Part shown: one piece after another, positions 1-11,132 of the stretch | How positions within the stretch are numbered: the stretch's first letter is position 1 | Layout: each line of letters starts with the position of its first letter | Position numbers and translations under genes: made by a program | The notes under the pieces: model-generated | The model's input: only the letters and a program-made list of their open reading frames with translations | Database searches by the model: none | Told to the model about the DNA's origin: nothing | Assembly (NCBI GenBank): GCA_022453515.1 | Contig: JAJNNY010000050.1 | Coordinates: 62,001 to 126,000 of the forward strand | Length of the DNA stretch: 64,000 nucleotides | Direction of reading: 5' to 3' | From: Astrocystis sublimbata | Taxonomy: Eukaryota > Ascomycota > Sordariomycetes > Xylariales > Xylariaceae

Positions 1-1
1 C

Positions 2-1492
2 TCCGACGTCACTCAGACAGCCGTTCGGAAATACTTCCACCCATACGGACACATCAACAACTTGGTTCTCCACAGGGAAGGGGACGAGAAGTCATCGTCG
101 GCCTTGATCGAGTTTCGCTCTTCGGAGGAAGCGGACTCGGCACTTTTGCGTGATCAGAAATATTTCAATCAGTCTAAGCTCGACGTCCAACCGGGCACGC
201 GTCTGACCCTGTTCGTCTCAAATTACCCACCCACGGCAGATGAAGCATACCTTCGTCGTCTCTTCAAGCATTGCGGCGACATATTCAATATACGGTGGCC
301 TTCGCTCAAGTACAACACGCACCGCCGCTTCTGTTATGTCTCTTTCCGGACGACCGATGCATCTCGCAAAGCGACGCTAATGGATGGGACGATGGTCGAG
401 GGCAAGTATAAACTGCAATCGAAGTACTCCGACCCGTCACACAAGAAGGACCGCGAGGGCGCTCTGGCCGAGGGACGTGAAGTCCGCGTCAAGGGCGTCC
501 ATCCGTCGACAGAAGAGAACGACCTCCGCAGCATATTTGGCAAGTACGGTAAAGTCGTCAGCCTTCGCTTTCTGACTAAGCTCAGCGGACAGCCCATCGG
601 CACCGCCTATGTCGTCTTCCAGACCAAGGAGCAGGCTGAAAACGCCCTCCAATTGGACAAGACCAAGTTCAAGTCGCAGCTGCTGGAGGTGGAGCTCTGC
701 AAGGAGTCGAATTACCGGCCCTTGGCTACGAGTCGTGGCGAGCGCGGCACGTCGGATACGGCATCCCCTGCGCCCTCGGCGGATGGTGACGTCACGATGG
801 CTGATGGCGACGACGACGACGAGCAAGCAGGGGCGGGTAATAAAGGGGTGGAGATCCGGGAACGGACCATGGCTATCCTCGACGTCCCCGACACCATTAA
901 CGACGCGCGTGTGCGGTCTCTGGCGGAGAAGTACGGGTCCATCGTCAAGCTTGTCTTACGGCCTGATCATGCGGGCGCCACTGTTGAGTTCGCGGACGTC
1001 GCGGCGGTTGGAAGGGCTTCGCTTGGGATCGAGGGCTACGAGATCATACCGGGTAGGAAATTACGGACGGGAAGTGTGAGGGAATTATTTGCGGAGAAAG
1101 GCGAGAAGAAGCCGTCGTCGAATCATTCTGGTGGTCGTAATAATAAGGATAAGGATGGGACGAAAACTACCGGGAATGCGAATGCGACTGCGAAGGAAAA
1201 GTGGATGCCGCCGCCCGTCGCGGTTCGGAGACCGGTTCTTGGTGGACGACGGGGCGGACGCGGTGGAAGGATGGGTGCGCTGGGCTTTGTTGCTGCTGCT
1301 ACTGCTACTGCCGCTGCTAGTAATCATAAGAAAGAGGACGAGAAAGAGAAAGAGAAGGTGAAGGAGGAAGAGAAAGGTGATGTTGGCCCTGCGCAGGGGA
1401 AGAAGGGGAATGGGGAACAAGATGGGAGTGAGAATATCGTAGTTGGCGAGGGGAAGAGGAATGGGGATGGGGATGGGGGCGGGAGGGAATGA
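2..1492 (+). CDS. prp24: PRP24/SART3-like U6 snRNP RNA-binding protein, 3' part (5' end outside window)
   Basis: The open frame enters from the left edge (codons start at base 2) and stops at 1490-1492, giving about 496 residues. It reads as consecutive RRM domains. One RRM is truncated by the edge (HINNLVLH then SSALIEF). The second starts at LTLFVSNYPP with RFCYVSF as RNP1. The third starts at REVRVKGVHPS with GTAYVVF as RNP1, and a weaker fourth starts at TMAILDVPD. This multi-RRM order fits Prp24/SART3, the nuclear factor that anneals U4 and U6 snRNA. The tail after residue about 380 is Gly/Arg- and Lys/Glu-rich low complexity. I do not see the short C-terminal Lsm-binding motif known in yeast Prp24. 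Either it has diverged or a 3' intron is missed. Family call is confident; the exact C-terminus is less so. Confidence 0.85.
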   Translation, partial: SDVTQTAVRKYFHPYGHINNLVLHREGDEKSSSALIEFRSSEEADSALLRDQKYFNQSKLDVQPGTRLTLFVSNYPPTADEAYLRRLFKHCGDIFNIRWPSLKYNTHRRFCYVSFRTTDASRKATLMDGTMVEGKYKLQSKYSDPSHKKDREGALAEGREVRVKGVHPSTEENDLRSIFGKYGKVVSLRFLTKLSGQPIGTAYVVFQTKEQAENALQLDKTKFKSQLLEVELCKESNYRPLATSRGERGTSDTASPAPSADGDVTMADGDDDDEQAGAGNKGVEIRERTMAILDVPDTINDARVRSLAEKYGSIVKLVLRPDHAGATVEFADVAAVGRASLGIEGYEIIPGRKLRTGSVRELFAEKGEKKPSSNHSGGRNNKDKDGTKTTGNANATAKEKWMPPPVAVRRPVLGGRRGGRGGRMGALGFVAAATATAAASNHKKEDEKEKEKVKEEEKGDVGPAQGKKGNGEQDGSENIVVGEGKRNGDGDGGGRE

Positions 1493-2712
1493 ACTGAACT
1501 GAATGAATTTTGGGATTTGGGAAGATGGGGATGAAAGATGAAGGGTGAAGAGTCTGCGTTCGTTGGGATGGACGAATGAACGAACCGACGAGCGGACGAA
1601 CGAACCGACGAACAGACGAACTTAATAGAATCCTGGGACTTGATGGGGATCCTGGGGTTTAGAAGATGAATTCATATCCTGTTCCAGATCCAGATCCAGA
1701 TGTTATCCGGATGTCAGCTGAATGAATTATAAGGGGATAATATTGTGAGCGTAGACTAGGCTACATGAAATGAAGAGCGTCGAGCCTTGAGCTTAGATTT
1801 ACAAGACTTTCAACTTTATTCATCAATGCTGGCTGACTAGTCCTGCTTTAGTTGTGGGAGCTGACCCAGGGGCATGTAACCTCAGCTCATGTGTAGACTC
1901 ATGCCACTAGTAGTAAGTGAGTGAATCAAGCCTGGAGGCTTTTTCGGGAAGTAGGTAGCATGGCTTGGTTGAATTGGCTAATGTGTCTATATACTTGTAG
2001 GTCATGTGTACTTGATTCTACCTACCTAGGCAGGGTAGACTTTCTCCTTGATGGTCTATAGGATACTATAGCCGGCTGCGATCCATTAGTATAAGCCACT
2101 TAGGGAATATACTCTGTCTTTTACAGCAGATAAACATAAGGGCTGACATGTTCAACGGCAATTGTTTATTTGGGTGAAGTTATAAATGCGGCTACCATAT
2201 CCCCAACTTGATGTCGTGATAGTATATAGCCCACTTCGGCTGGTCAGGCCAGCTCTGCCACCTTCCTTCATCTCTAGTACAGAATGCAGACTCTTCTGCC
2301 TTCATATGCAGTTGCTTTTAGCCCTGCGAGACTAGGTAGCGTCTAGCGGCCTTTGATTAGGTATTGCAACTTTGAAAGTTGGCTATTTGTCCATCTACCT
2401 ACCCAAGTAGGTTTAAGCATCTGCGAGGGTCTTTTAGTACAACCCGCTTACAATACAACCTCACGGTGAAGTGAAGTAACTGGCATGCGCGATATACGAG
2501 TACATAAGTCAGCCACCCTTCCTTCTCATCTTCCTTTGCAATCGTATTTAGTCAACGACTCCCCGCACGGAAGAAAACCTTCACTCTTAAAAAGTGTATA
2601 GTTCTATAACAATAAGCTTTATCACAAAGTTCCTAGCAACCAAGTTCCATTAATTATCACCTATCACCCATTTCAATTGATTAAATCTAATTGCCCGGCA
2701 CAGACATACATC
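1493..2712. other. Intergenic region
   Basis: No coding frame is supported. It holds the 3' flank of the splicing-factor gene, a short CCAGAT repeat near 1683-1701, and scattered CTACCTAC/GTAGGTAG microsatellite-like motifs. An A/T-rich stretch before 2713 could be the promoter and leader of the next gene. Confidence 0.5.
1571..1621. repeat. Imperfect tandem repeat just 3' of the PRP24-like gene
   Basis: A unit of roughly 20-24 bp built on GACGAACGAACCGACGA occurs a little over twice in a row. It lies about 80 bp after the stop codon, so it probably falls in the 3' UTR. No function is implied. Confidence 0.6.
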
Positions 2713-3341
2713 ATGGACGAGGACGGCTTGGCTGAGCTTGTTCAATTCTGCTCCACCTGCGGAATACCATCCGACATCGCCCCTTGCGATAGCTGCTTGT
2801 CGGATGAGTTCGACAAACAAATGGAAGTTTGGAGTGATCGGTGCGACGACACAGAAGAGTCCGGGGCGCCACTACCACCTCGTCCCAGCTTCACCGTGTT
2901 GAAGGAGAGCGGCATTTTGTTCCCGCAACCCAACTATTGTATTGTCTGCAGCGAGAAGATTGTGGAACAGTATCTGTAGAGGTACCTTGCTCTCTGTGAA
3001 CCCTGCGATAAAGAGCGCAGGGACAGGGATGACTAAGAGTCTGGGGACAACGATTGCAACATTTTCCTCTCCTCCCCCCCTTTGAAGACCGAAGCCCTCT
3101 GCCAGGGGGATCGCGCATCGAAGAACTGCAACATCTGCAAAGGTTTACGTCCCGCGAAGACTGCGCTCGCCACAGGGAATACAACGGCCATTGCGTGGTT
3201 GCTGATAGTACATGTTTCCCATCATGCAAAGAACGGAGACTTGCGAATAGACGGGAGCATTACACTTTGCTCCTTGCTGAGCTTGTGAGGGCGATTGCAA
3301 GTTGGATCGACGCGATTCTGTTTGAAGGTTGGGATTCTTAG
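2713..3341 (+). pseudogene. Small Cys-rich (putative zinc-binding) gene, apparently disrupted
   Basis: An ATG at 2713 opens 88 residues with CxxC pairs (CSTC, CDSC, CIVC) and ends at TAG 2977-2979. In the same frame, straight after the stop, another CxxC (CEPC) appears before a TAA. Further on, CNIC and then, in another frame, CARHREYNGHC and a plausible tail ending ASWIDAILFEGWDS continue to 3341. Recurring Cys pairs across two in-frame stops and a frame change suggest one longer Cys-rich gene that has decayed, or one with introns I could not place. No convincing GT-AG intron bridges the stops. The alternative is a genuine 88-aa protein at 2713-2979 alone. I do not recognise the family and assign no function. 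Confidence 0.35.
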
Positions 3342-3697
3342 GCGTGGAAACATATCAAATCTTTGACCCAGACAAGAGAATGAATTAGCAAGGAAGATGA
3401 ATCAAGGGAGCAAGTTATTTGGTTACCGTTAAAGGGGTTGCGTAGAACTGCCTCGTCGAGTTTCTTGGCTATCATGGTCTAGCCGGGTGTCGTTTACCAG
3501 ACGTTTCTGTTCAGAAATTTTAGTAACACATTTATATAAACGCAGATGAATTGCAACCAAAGAGGGTTGGGCGGGGATGATGGACCGCAGCGTACAACAA
3601 TCAGGTGTGTTGTTGCTACTTTGGATTTCATTATGAGGGGAAACGCCAGATGTCGCTGTTTGGAATTGCCATTGTTTTCTACTTTTTTTTCACTCGA
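3342..3697. other. Intergenic region
   Basis: About 355 bp between the Cys-rich gene and the 3' end of the convergent MFS gene. I see no gene or clear signal. Confidence 0.5.
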
Positions 3698-5515
3698 TTA
3701 TTCTGATACTCTACCTTCGAGGCCTTGACGGCTAATCTCGTTACTCTCCAAGTCTAGATCCCGAATGAAGAGCGAGCATATAAACCCAACCCCTGATAAG
3801 GCAGTCAGAACAATCCACACAGCTCTAAACGATGACTGATAGACGTCGACCACGGCGTGGAGAGATTCTGCAGGGAGTCTCAGATTCACCAACTCCGGAA
3901 TGAATCCAACTGCTTGACTTGCATCCTTCAGAACTGGCTGGCCTTGTGTTACGACCCCTGCCCAGACATCAGCCAATCCCACACTATTCTTCTCAAACTC
4001 GGCATTAAAGGCAGCCGAACAGATAGCAAGGCCAACGAGGGCGCCAAAAAGGCGGAAGACCACCAGCATGCCCACAGCAAGTCCGGTGTCGTCGACGTTC
4101 TTGACGCTAGCCTGCATGGGTATCTGGGTTCCGACAAAAATGATGCCCAAGCCCGCACCGAGCAAGACCTGGAGGACATAAGCTTCGGCTCTCGAGGAGT
4201 TCCTCGCAACGCGAATCCAAAGCCCTAAAGCGAGGGTGATCACGGCCCAGCCAGCCCATAAGAGATGCCTGTACCGACGCATGTACTCTACGGCCACAGG
4301 GGCCACGACGCTGAAGACCACAACGGATATGGCAACGGGGAGCAGCGAGATCCCTGCCTGTATGGGGTTTTCAAGGAACACGGCCTGGAAGAACAGAGGC
4401 AGGTACTGCAGCAGCGAATACAGCACCAACCCGTGCAGGAAGCCTGTCGCGAGCGAGAAGGTAGCGGTCACGTTGGCGAAGATGCGGTAGGGCATGATGG
4501 GCGTTTGCGCGAAGGGGATGCGCCCCTCGTAGAACGCGAATAACGCGAGGAGGACCAAGCCGATGACCAGCGGCACCAGACTCCGCCACGAACCCCATGG
4601 GTATAGCGCCCCGGCCCAGCTGAGAGGGAGCGATGTCGCAGATGCCGCTGCGGCAAAGAGCAGGATCCCGAACCAGTCGAGACGCCGGGCTTTTGTGATG
4701 AAGGTCTCGGGGAGGGGTTTGAGGTTCAGAAAGACGAAGGATAGAACAAAGGCTACGCCGACGACGGGGAGGTTGATCCATCCGATCCACCGCCAGTCGA
4801 CCAGCTCGCTGAACAAGGCGCCTATGATGGGGCCGGAGATCGTCCCGATGGCAATGGCGATGGCTAATACTCCTAAATAGAGCGGTCTTTCTTTCAGCGT
4901 CGTGATGTCGGCGAGGATGATCTCCTCGAGGACATCGAGCCCGCCTGCGCCCAGGCCCTGGATGAGGCGGCCGGCGACTATCGTGCTCATGGTTTGCGCG
5001 GTCGCGAAGACGATGGTGCCGATGGAGAAGAGAACCATGGAGGCGTAGAGAGGCTGCTTGCGGCCGAAGACGTCGGACACGGTCACGTAGATGGGCTGTG
5101 TGATGGCTACGCCGAGGGTGAAGGAGACGTTGGCCCAGAAGGATAGCAGGGTGCTGCCGTGGAGCTGCTGGGTGATGGTCTGTTGAGACAACCTTTTAGC
5201 ACATATAACGCAGAATACAGGCTTAAAAAGCCGGCTGGAACGTACGGGCAGAGCGATGGCCAGCGAGGTTGCGTCCCACGAGGTGATGAGGGCACAGAGC
5301 CCGATCGCGACAATCGACATGGCGAAAGAAAGCCGGTTCCGACTGTTCGCTATGATATTAGAGCTAGGAGCCTCCGTGATGGCCAATGATGGTGGCTCTC
5401 CTCCTCCTCCTCCTCCTCCTCCATCCTTCAATTCGTGTTCAGCCATTACCTCCCGAGTCCCCGGTTTGGGTCGTAGACCTCTTACCGGTATAGGTGCATT
5501 ACTTGACTTGCTCAA
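3698..5515 (-). CDS. MFS multidrug/toxin efflux transporter, DHA2-like 14-TM type
   Basis: A plasma-membrane major-facilitator protein, probably a proton-coupled exporter of small toxic molecules. Two exons are inferred: 5246-5515 and 3698-5179. The 66-bp intron (5180-5245, GTACGT...CAG) is a multiple of three, so an unspliced reading stays open, but removing it restores the family continuity SLAIALP-TITQQLHG. The spliced product is 583 aa. The N-terminus is cytosolic with a run of eight Gly codons. About 14 hydrophobic segments follow, with the loop motif DVFGRKQPLY and the motif-C-like stretch around GTISGPIIGALFSE. It is transcribed divergently from the P450 starting at 6063, about 550 bp away, so the two may act together on one metabolite or xenobiotic. 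That link is inference. Confidence 0.88.
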   Translation of the reverse strand: MSKSSNAPIPVRGLRPKPGTREVMAEHELKDGGGGGGGGEPPSLAITEAPSSNIIANSRNRLSFAMSIVAIGLCALITSWDATSLAIALPVRSSRLFKPVFCVICAKRLSQQTITQQLHGSTLLSFWANVSFTLGVAITQPIYVTVSDVFGRKQPLYASMVLFSIGTIVFATAQTMSTIVAGRLIQGLGAGGLDVLEEIILADITTLKERPLYLGVLAIAIAIGTISGPIIGALFSELVDWRWIGWINLPVVGVAFVLSFVFLNLKPLPETFITKARRLDWFGILLFAAAASATSLPLSWAGALYPWGSWRSLVPLVIGLVLLALFAFYEGRIPFAQTPIMPYRIFANVTATFSLATGFLHGLVLYSLLQYLPLFFQAVFLENPIQAGISLLPVAISVVVFSVVAPVAVEYMRRYRHLLWAGWAVITLALGLWIRVARNSSRAEAYVLQVLLGAGLGIIFVGTQIPMQASVKNVDDTGLAVGMLVVFRLFGALVGLAICSAAFNAEFEKNSVGLADVWAGVVTQGQPVLKDASQAVGFIPELVNLRLPAESLHAVVDVYQSSFRAVWIVLTALSGVGFICSLFIRDLDLESNEISRQGLEGRVSE

Positions 5516-6062
5516 GTACGATATCTTTTAAGATAATACACTAGAAGAATTCCATGTAAGACATAAAACCATAAACGTTCCGATTGTTTAAACGTATAAG
5601 GTGTGAATAGTGAGCAGATATCGATCGACCCTGGGATTTGGCATACTCATGAGTTCTCACTAATGCAAGAGCTTTACGCGGGATGCAGGAGATCTACAGT
5701 AAATTATGAACTAACAATTGTCTATCGGGCCCTTTCACTGTTGGTTTCAGCGCCACTTACATATCTTAGGTTCCGTGTAACAAACCAACAGTCGTGAAAT
5801 TCTCCAATCAAAGACAATAAGCGGGGTCGTCACTCTCTAGCTATGATCTAAATACAGCTTCACCGCATCTGACCCTCATCCAATACTACATGCGATAAAA
5901 AGAAAAGAAAAAATTATTCAGCCAATTATTATTTGGACATTACAGAAGGTTCTTTTATTGTAATTATCATCTCGAAAGTTATGCCTTTGACTTACCTACC
6001 TACCTATATGAAAAACTCAAAATTCTCGCGCCCCAAATTTATATAAGTCAAACAGCACCATC
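5516..6062. promoter_or_regulatory. Shared divergent promoter region of the MFS transporter and P450
   Basis: This is the 547 bp between two divergent start codons. It contains a CCAAT motif near 5802, a CTACCTACCTACC run near 5993-6006, and a TATATAA at 6040-6046, only about 17 bp before the P450 ATG. No specific regulator site is claimed. Confidence 0.4.
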
Positions 6063-8048
6063 ATGGTCCTGAACACCCCTTTTCCTACCCTGGCGCTCTT
6101 CGCCCTTTGCGCCAGCACTACATATGTAAGTTCAGCAACATGCCCTGTCTATAGGGCTGTCACATGCCTAGATATCACCACAGAATAATTACAGTATTGC
6201 TCACAATCAATCAATCAAATCAATTGAAGATCGCCCTTTTGTTCGGGTACCGTCTTTTCCTGCATCCTCTACGCGACTACCCAGGTCCGTTCCTCGCAAA
6301 AATCTCCGATGCCTACGGGGGGATCCAAGCAGGGTACCAGTCGGTTCATGTGAAGACACGAGAGGATCTTCTCAAGTATGGTAGGTATTATTACTTACCT
6401 TAATTGCGGTGTTGCTTGCCGGGCTTTGGGCATCATTTCTTCTGAAGACACACACGCACACACACTCCTCCCCCCCCCCCCTATCTCTCTCACCTCATAC
6501 CAACTCACAAAACCTGATTATCATGTTCCGGCCTCTAACTGACTCGGATTTCTCCAGGCCCCGTCATACGATACGGGCCGAATAAGCTAATCTTCAACTC
6601 CGTGAAGGCTGTACAAGGTGAAACCACACTCACTACCACTTCTGATTACTTACCTTACCTATGAGATAATCACCCATCGGGGCGCCAACACAGCCATCTA
6701 ACACATCCGAGACACAGACATCTACCATAACGACCGCGTGTGCAAGTCGCACCTGTACAAGCACTCGGCCGTCGTCGACGGCGAGTGGCACATCTTCAAC
6801 GTGGTCGACAAGGCCGTGCACCGGCTGCGGCGCAAGCTAGTCGGGAAATCCATCTCGGAGCGGTCGATGCGCATCTTCGAGCCGACGATGCAGCAGGAGA
6901 TCGACACCTTCCTCGCAACACTAACACCAACACCACCACCATCTCAGTCTCAAGCCGTCGGACCCGAAAAAGGGACCCCCGTCCCCATCAACATGTCCGA
7001 GCACCTCAAGCGTCTCGGCATCGACACCATCGCGCTGCTCGCCTTCGGCTTCCCGTTGCAGACGCAAACCTCGTCCCAATACCGCTTTCTGCTCGCCGCG
7101 CACAAGGCCGGGCACTACCGCGTGTCGATATTCATGAACTTCCCGCTGATCGCGCGTCTGCGCATCTGGCAGTTCTTCGAGCTTTTTCTCGCAAAGCAAG
7201 TAGCGCAATACTGGGCGACCATGTCGCACATCGTAGCGTCGCGCGTATCGGAACCCATACATGCGCGCCACGATTTATACTCTCTGGTCGCCGACGAGCG
7301 AGATCCGGACAACAACAACGAACGCTACCTCAGCGACCGCGAGATCTGGACCGAAGCCGCTTTCTTCTTCCCCGCGGGCGGCGAGACGACGTCCACGGCG
7401 CTGTCCGCGGCCTTCTTCTACCTCGCGCATAACAGGCGTTGCTACGAGAAGCTGGCGCGCGAGGTGCGCGCGGCGTTCAACTCAGAGGACGAGATAAAAG
7501 GCGGTCCGGCGCTCTTCGGATGCAGCTATCTGCGCGCGTGTCTCGACGAGGCGATGCGCATGTCGCCGCCTGCGCCGTCGCCGCTGTGGCGCGAGTTTCT
7601 GCCCGAGCAAGTTGACGATCCTGCGGAGCCGTGGGTCGTCGATGGCCATGTGATACCGCCCGGGGTGCAGGTGGGGGTGAGCGCGTATGCGATCCACCAC
7701 GACGAGGCGGTATTCCCCGATTCTTTTGCGTTTAAACCTGAGCGCTGGGACGACGAAGAGCGGAAACAGGTCATGAACGCGGCCTTTCAGGCTTTTTCGA
7801 GCGGGCCGCGCGGCTGCGCCGGCAAGGCCATGGCGTATCTGCAGGCTAGCCTGGTGCTGGCTAAGACGTTCTGGCGCTTTGATTTCGAGCCCGCCTCGGC
7901 TGATGTCGCGGAGACGATGGGCGGGAGTGGTGCAGGAGGCCCTGGCTTGGGCAAGGGGAGGGAGAGGGAGGGCGAGTTCCAGATTTATGAAATTGTGGCG
8001 GCGACGCATGATGGGCCTTGCTTGGTGTTCCGGGAACGTGGGTGCTGA
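6063..8048 (+). CDS. Cytochrome P450 monooxygenase (benzoate-hydroxylase/pisatin-demethylase-like fungal type)
   Basis: A membrane-anchored heme-thiolate monooxygenase, 534 aa after splicing. Inferred exons: 6063-6125, 6230-6380, 6558-6617 and 6718-8048; phases join without a stop. The N-terminus is a hydrophobic anchor (FPTLALFALCAST). Next come YRLFLHPLRDYPGPF, typical of fungal P450s, and PVIRYGPNKLIFNS across an exon junction. Key motifs are the I-helix PAGGETTST, the K-helix DEAMR (ExxR), FKPERW, and the heme loop FSSGPRGCAG with the Cys ligand. Intron 2 holds a long C run near 6471-6481. It is divergent from an MFS exporter, suggesting a small oxidation-plus-export pair. The substrate cannot be read from sequence. 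Confidence 0.9.
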
Positions 8049-9938
8049 AGAATGAAGACTGAAACTCAACTCTGCTTACTCGATGGTATGGGTGATTAGG
8101 GGGCAGGGGGTCAGATGATTAGAATACAGGTGGCATTAGGCCGGTATAAACTATACCAGGTAAGCTACACTACAGCTGGGCTTGATCAAGATATCATAAG
8201 CAGATACTCTTAGTTTCAAGGTTACTTGCAATTCTTAGAAGCTACCGGTTGTCACATTAGGCGACATAACAGGAGGAACTTTCCAACAATCCCTCATTTG
8301 AACTCCTGTCTCGTGATCAAAATTCGAAAGTGTTAGCTATCAACACATGGTTTGTTATAACCTGAAACCCTTTACCACCACGCAACTCATTTAGGCTTTT
8401 GCGCATCCATCCTTAATACATATATCCAGAACATAATTAGTGACTCGGCTGAGCCACGTTTAATTTAATCCAATTACAGGGGATACGTAAACTAAAGCAA
8501 TATAAGAACAGCATGGTAGGTCCAACCTATATATAAAAAAGCTTTATATATATAGACTCCCTACCTAGAGTCAAATAAGGTTCCAAAGCCTCTGTGATAT
8601 GATAGGTGATACTCGAAGCCAGACAACCATCGCACTTCTCTAGGGTAATTCCGAGCAACCTCGTTATATGGCAGGTGTCAAGGCCATAGCTAGGTCTCCA
8701 CCTACTAGCGCCTCCCAGCACAAAGCACGTGACACCCCCACCAAAAAATCCGCCTACCTATTTCCTACCTCCTCCTCCGCTCGCCTTCTTCTTTTCCCTT
8801 TCCTTTCCCCAACAACTAAAATTGGGCGTGACGAGTCCGCTTCAAATAACGATGCAGCCAAGCGTCCGCCTTTTCGAAGGCCGGGTGCGATGCGCTCCAT
8901 GTCCTCGGCGGCACCTCAACCACCTTTATGGGGACAATTGTGAAAAGATCTGATCCAATTCGAGTTGTTCATCTTCATATTTCATTTCTACCTACTTTTC
9001 TTCTTGCCCCATTCTTGCCCCGATTCTTTCATCTTCTATTCTAGTTTTAAACCCGCGATGCTGTTTTCCTGGATGATATTCTCATCTCATTTGTTTTGGC
9101 ATAGGTAGTCTTGATTTTAAATCGAAGGAGGAGGACGTGGACTTCGACCAGTAGCAATCATCTGTGGTCAGTCTGCTTGACAGCATTCTACAGTGAAGGT
9201 GCTGTGAATGACCTCATGAAAACTGTCGAGACTGCCCCGCATCGCTTGAGCTACGTACGTAGGTGAGGCATATGTACAATTGCTAGAGGACATGCTTCGC
9301 CTGTGACCTGCGTAGCTGCAGGCGTAATTGACCTTTCGTTGCATACAGCAACAAGCCATTGATACCTCTATAGTCTCGCAGAGCAGACATGCCTGAGAAC
9401 ACTGGTAATCAGACCCTACGACGCCCTCTACTTCAATTTGGGCCATATTGCATTATATCACGAATCACCATATCACGAACAACATTAGATTCACAAGCAC
9501 AAGCGCAAAGGCAAAGCGCCGCAGTAGGTAGGTGTCCAGATCGTGGATTCCGTATTCTTTTGTTCATGCCGTACATGCAAAGCAATCCGTACAGGGAAAT
9601 AGCAGTAGTAGTAGTAGAGACCCAACCAATATACTCCGAATGCAGCCGTGTTTCGTTCGTTCGTCTCTCTCAGATCAGAAGAAGAATCCGGATTTTCCAT
9701 AATGACACGTTGTCTGTCGTCAGGCCTGGCGTCGTCTATGGCGTCTAGCTGCGGTAGTATGACCCCATGGCACGTCGCCATCGTCGTCGTTGTTGACGAC
9801 GCTGCTGCTGCTTTCATCAACGCCCCGTCCGACCCATCCGATCCGAGCACCCGCTGGTGTGATGTGTCACCACACCACCCGACATAAACCCCACCCCATA
9901 CCACAATGCGACTCATGCTCGTGCGTATATGTGTGCGC
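8049..9938. other. Long intergenic region (1.9 kb)
   Basis: No frame shows recognisable protein features. It contains the 3' flanks of two convergent genes, a CACGTGAC motif near 8727, pyrimidine-rich tracts at 8760-8815 and 8960-9045, and a (GTA)n stretch near 9603-9616. A short unrecognised transcript cannot be excluded. Confidence 0.45.
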
Positions 9939-11132
9939 TTATGCCTCGACCTCGTCACCACCGGCCAGCTCGTTGCGCTTGGCGGCTTGTCGCTCGGCCT
10001 TGCGCTCACGGGCGGCCTTGTTCTTCTGTCTGCGGACGTCCATCTCCTCGGTGATGGCACGCTCACGGGCCATCTCGGCCTTGGCGCGGTGGATCTGTAA
10101 TACAGAAAAGCCTCGGTCAGTGTCTCGCCGGCTTTTAGTCACATAAAGAGAATCAACGTACGTGCTCGACGAGGGCGCGCTTGTGCTTGAAGGCGTTACC
10201 CTTGGCGGAGTGGTACAGCTCGTGGTACAGGTGCTTGTCGATCTTGCCGCTGGCACGGTACTTGACTAGGAGACGGCGGAGGACACGCTGGCGGCGCATC
10301 CATAGGACTTGCCTGGAGGGGGACAAGTCAGTCGACGGATATAGATAGATATATATGAAGAGAACGTACTCAGGCATACGGGCATCGGCGGTACCCTTTC
10401 TCTTACCGAAACCACGGTGGCGGCCGTCGCGGCGGGCGAGGTTCAGCTCACGGGCGCGGGAGCGCGAGTGCATGGTGACGGGCTTGCGGATGATGAGGCC
10501 ATCGCTGACGAGCTTGCGGATGGTCTGGCGGGAGTTTGCGTTGGAGATCTCGCTGATCTCGTTGGGGTCGAGCCAGACCTTTCGCTTACCGCAGCCGATG
10601 ACGGCCGCAGCGAGGCGCTTCTGCGTGCGTAGGTTGACCCTGCGAGTGAGCAAGACATGTCAGCATGAAGAGCCGGAGATGCAGGAATAACATCATTTCC
10701 ATCGTGCTGGGCCATGTTGACATGACATGCGGGCTGCTGCGACATATTTGTGTGGGTATGCGTGCGATCGTCGAAGTGGGCAGGCAGAGACAAGACGAGT
10801 GCAGGGCGGCCGAGGCGGGAGGTGTTGCAGGATATGTTGTCACGCATGATTCGGGTTGCTGAGGTGGCGAATGAATATTGTAGCGTTGATGATGGTATCG
10901 ACAGTGGCTTGACCACCTAATCGGCGACGGAATTGCGTCGTTGCTTCTTTCGCCTGAATCTCTTTGGGTGTCGTGTGTCGTGTGTCTCTGCCTCGCCGTC
11001 GCTCCTCCCAATCTCGCTCGTTCTCGGTGTGCCAGTGCACCGCAGTAGGACCCATCCCCCGTCATCGACAGGGAACCATGTGCATCGTGGAATTGAAAGA
11101 CCTCAAAGAAATGCGACGGGATCGACTTACAT
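9939..11132 (-). CDS. RPL19: 60S ribosomal protein L19 (eL19)
   Basis: A structural protein of the cytosolic large ribosomal subunit, 192 aa. Exons on the minus strand: 11131-11132 (only A and T of the start codon), 10370-10639, 10162-10312 and 9939-10094. The ATG is split by a 491-bp first intron: CAAGAT|GTAAGT near 11130, and GCAG|GGTCAAC at 10640. The other introns are 57 and 67 bp. The protein reads [14 protein letters not shown], then [43 protein letters not shown] and a basic coiled C-terminus of the usual eL19 length. The long 5' intron is typical of fungal ribosomal-protein genes. Antisense frames within it are not genes. Very confident. Confidence 0.96.

Noticed and set aside
8668..8953. 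Two overlapping small frames in the long gap after the first P450
   Set aside because: Pyrimidine-rich, low-complexity translation with no recognisable motif; more like a leader or promoter.
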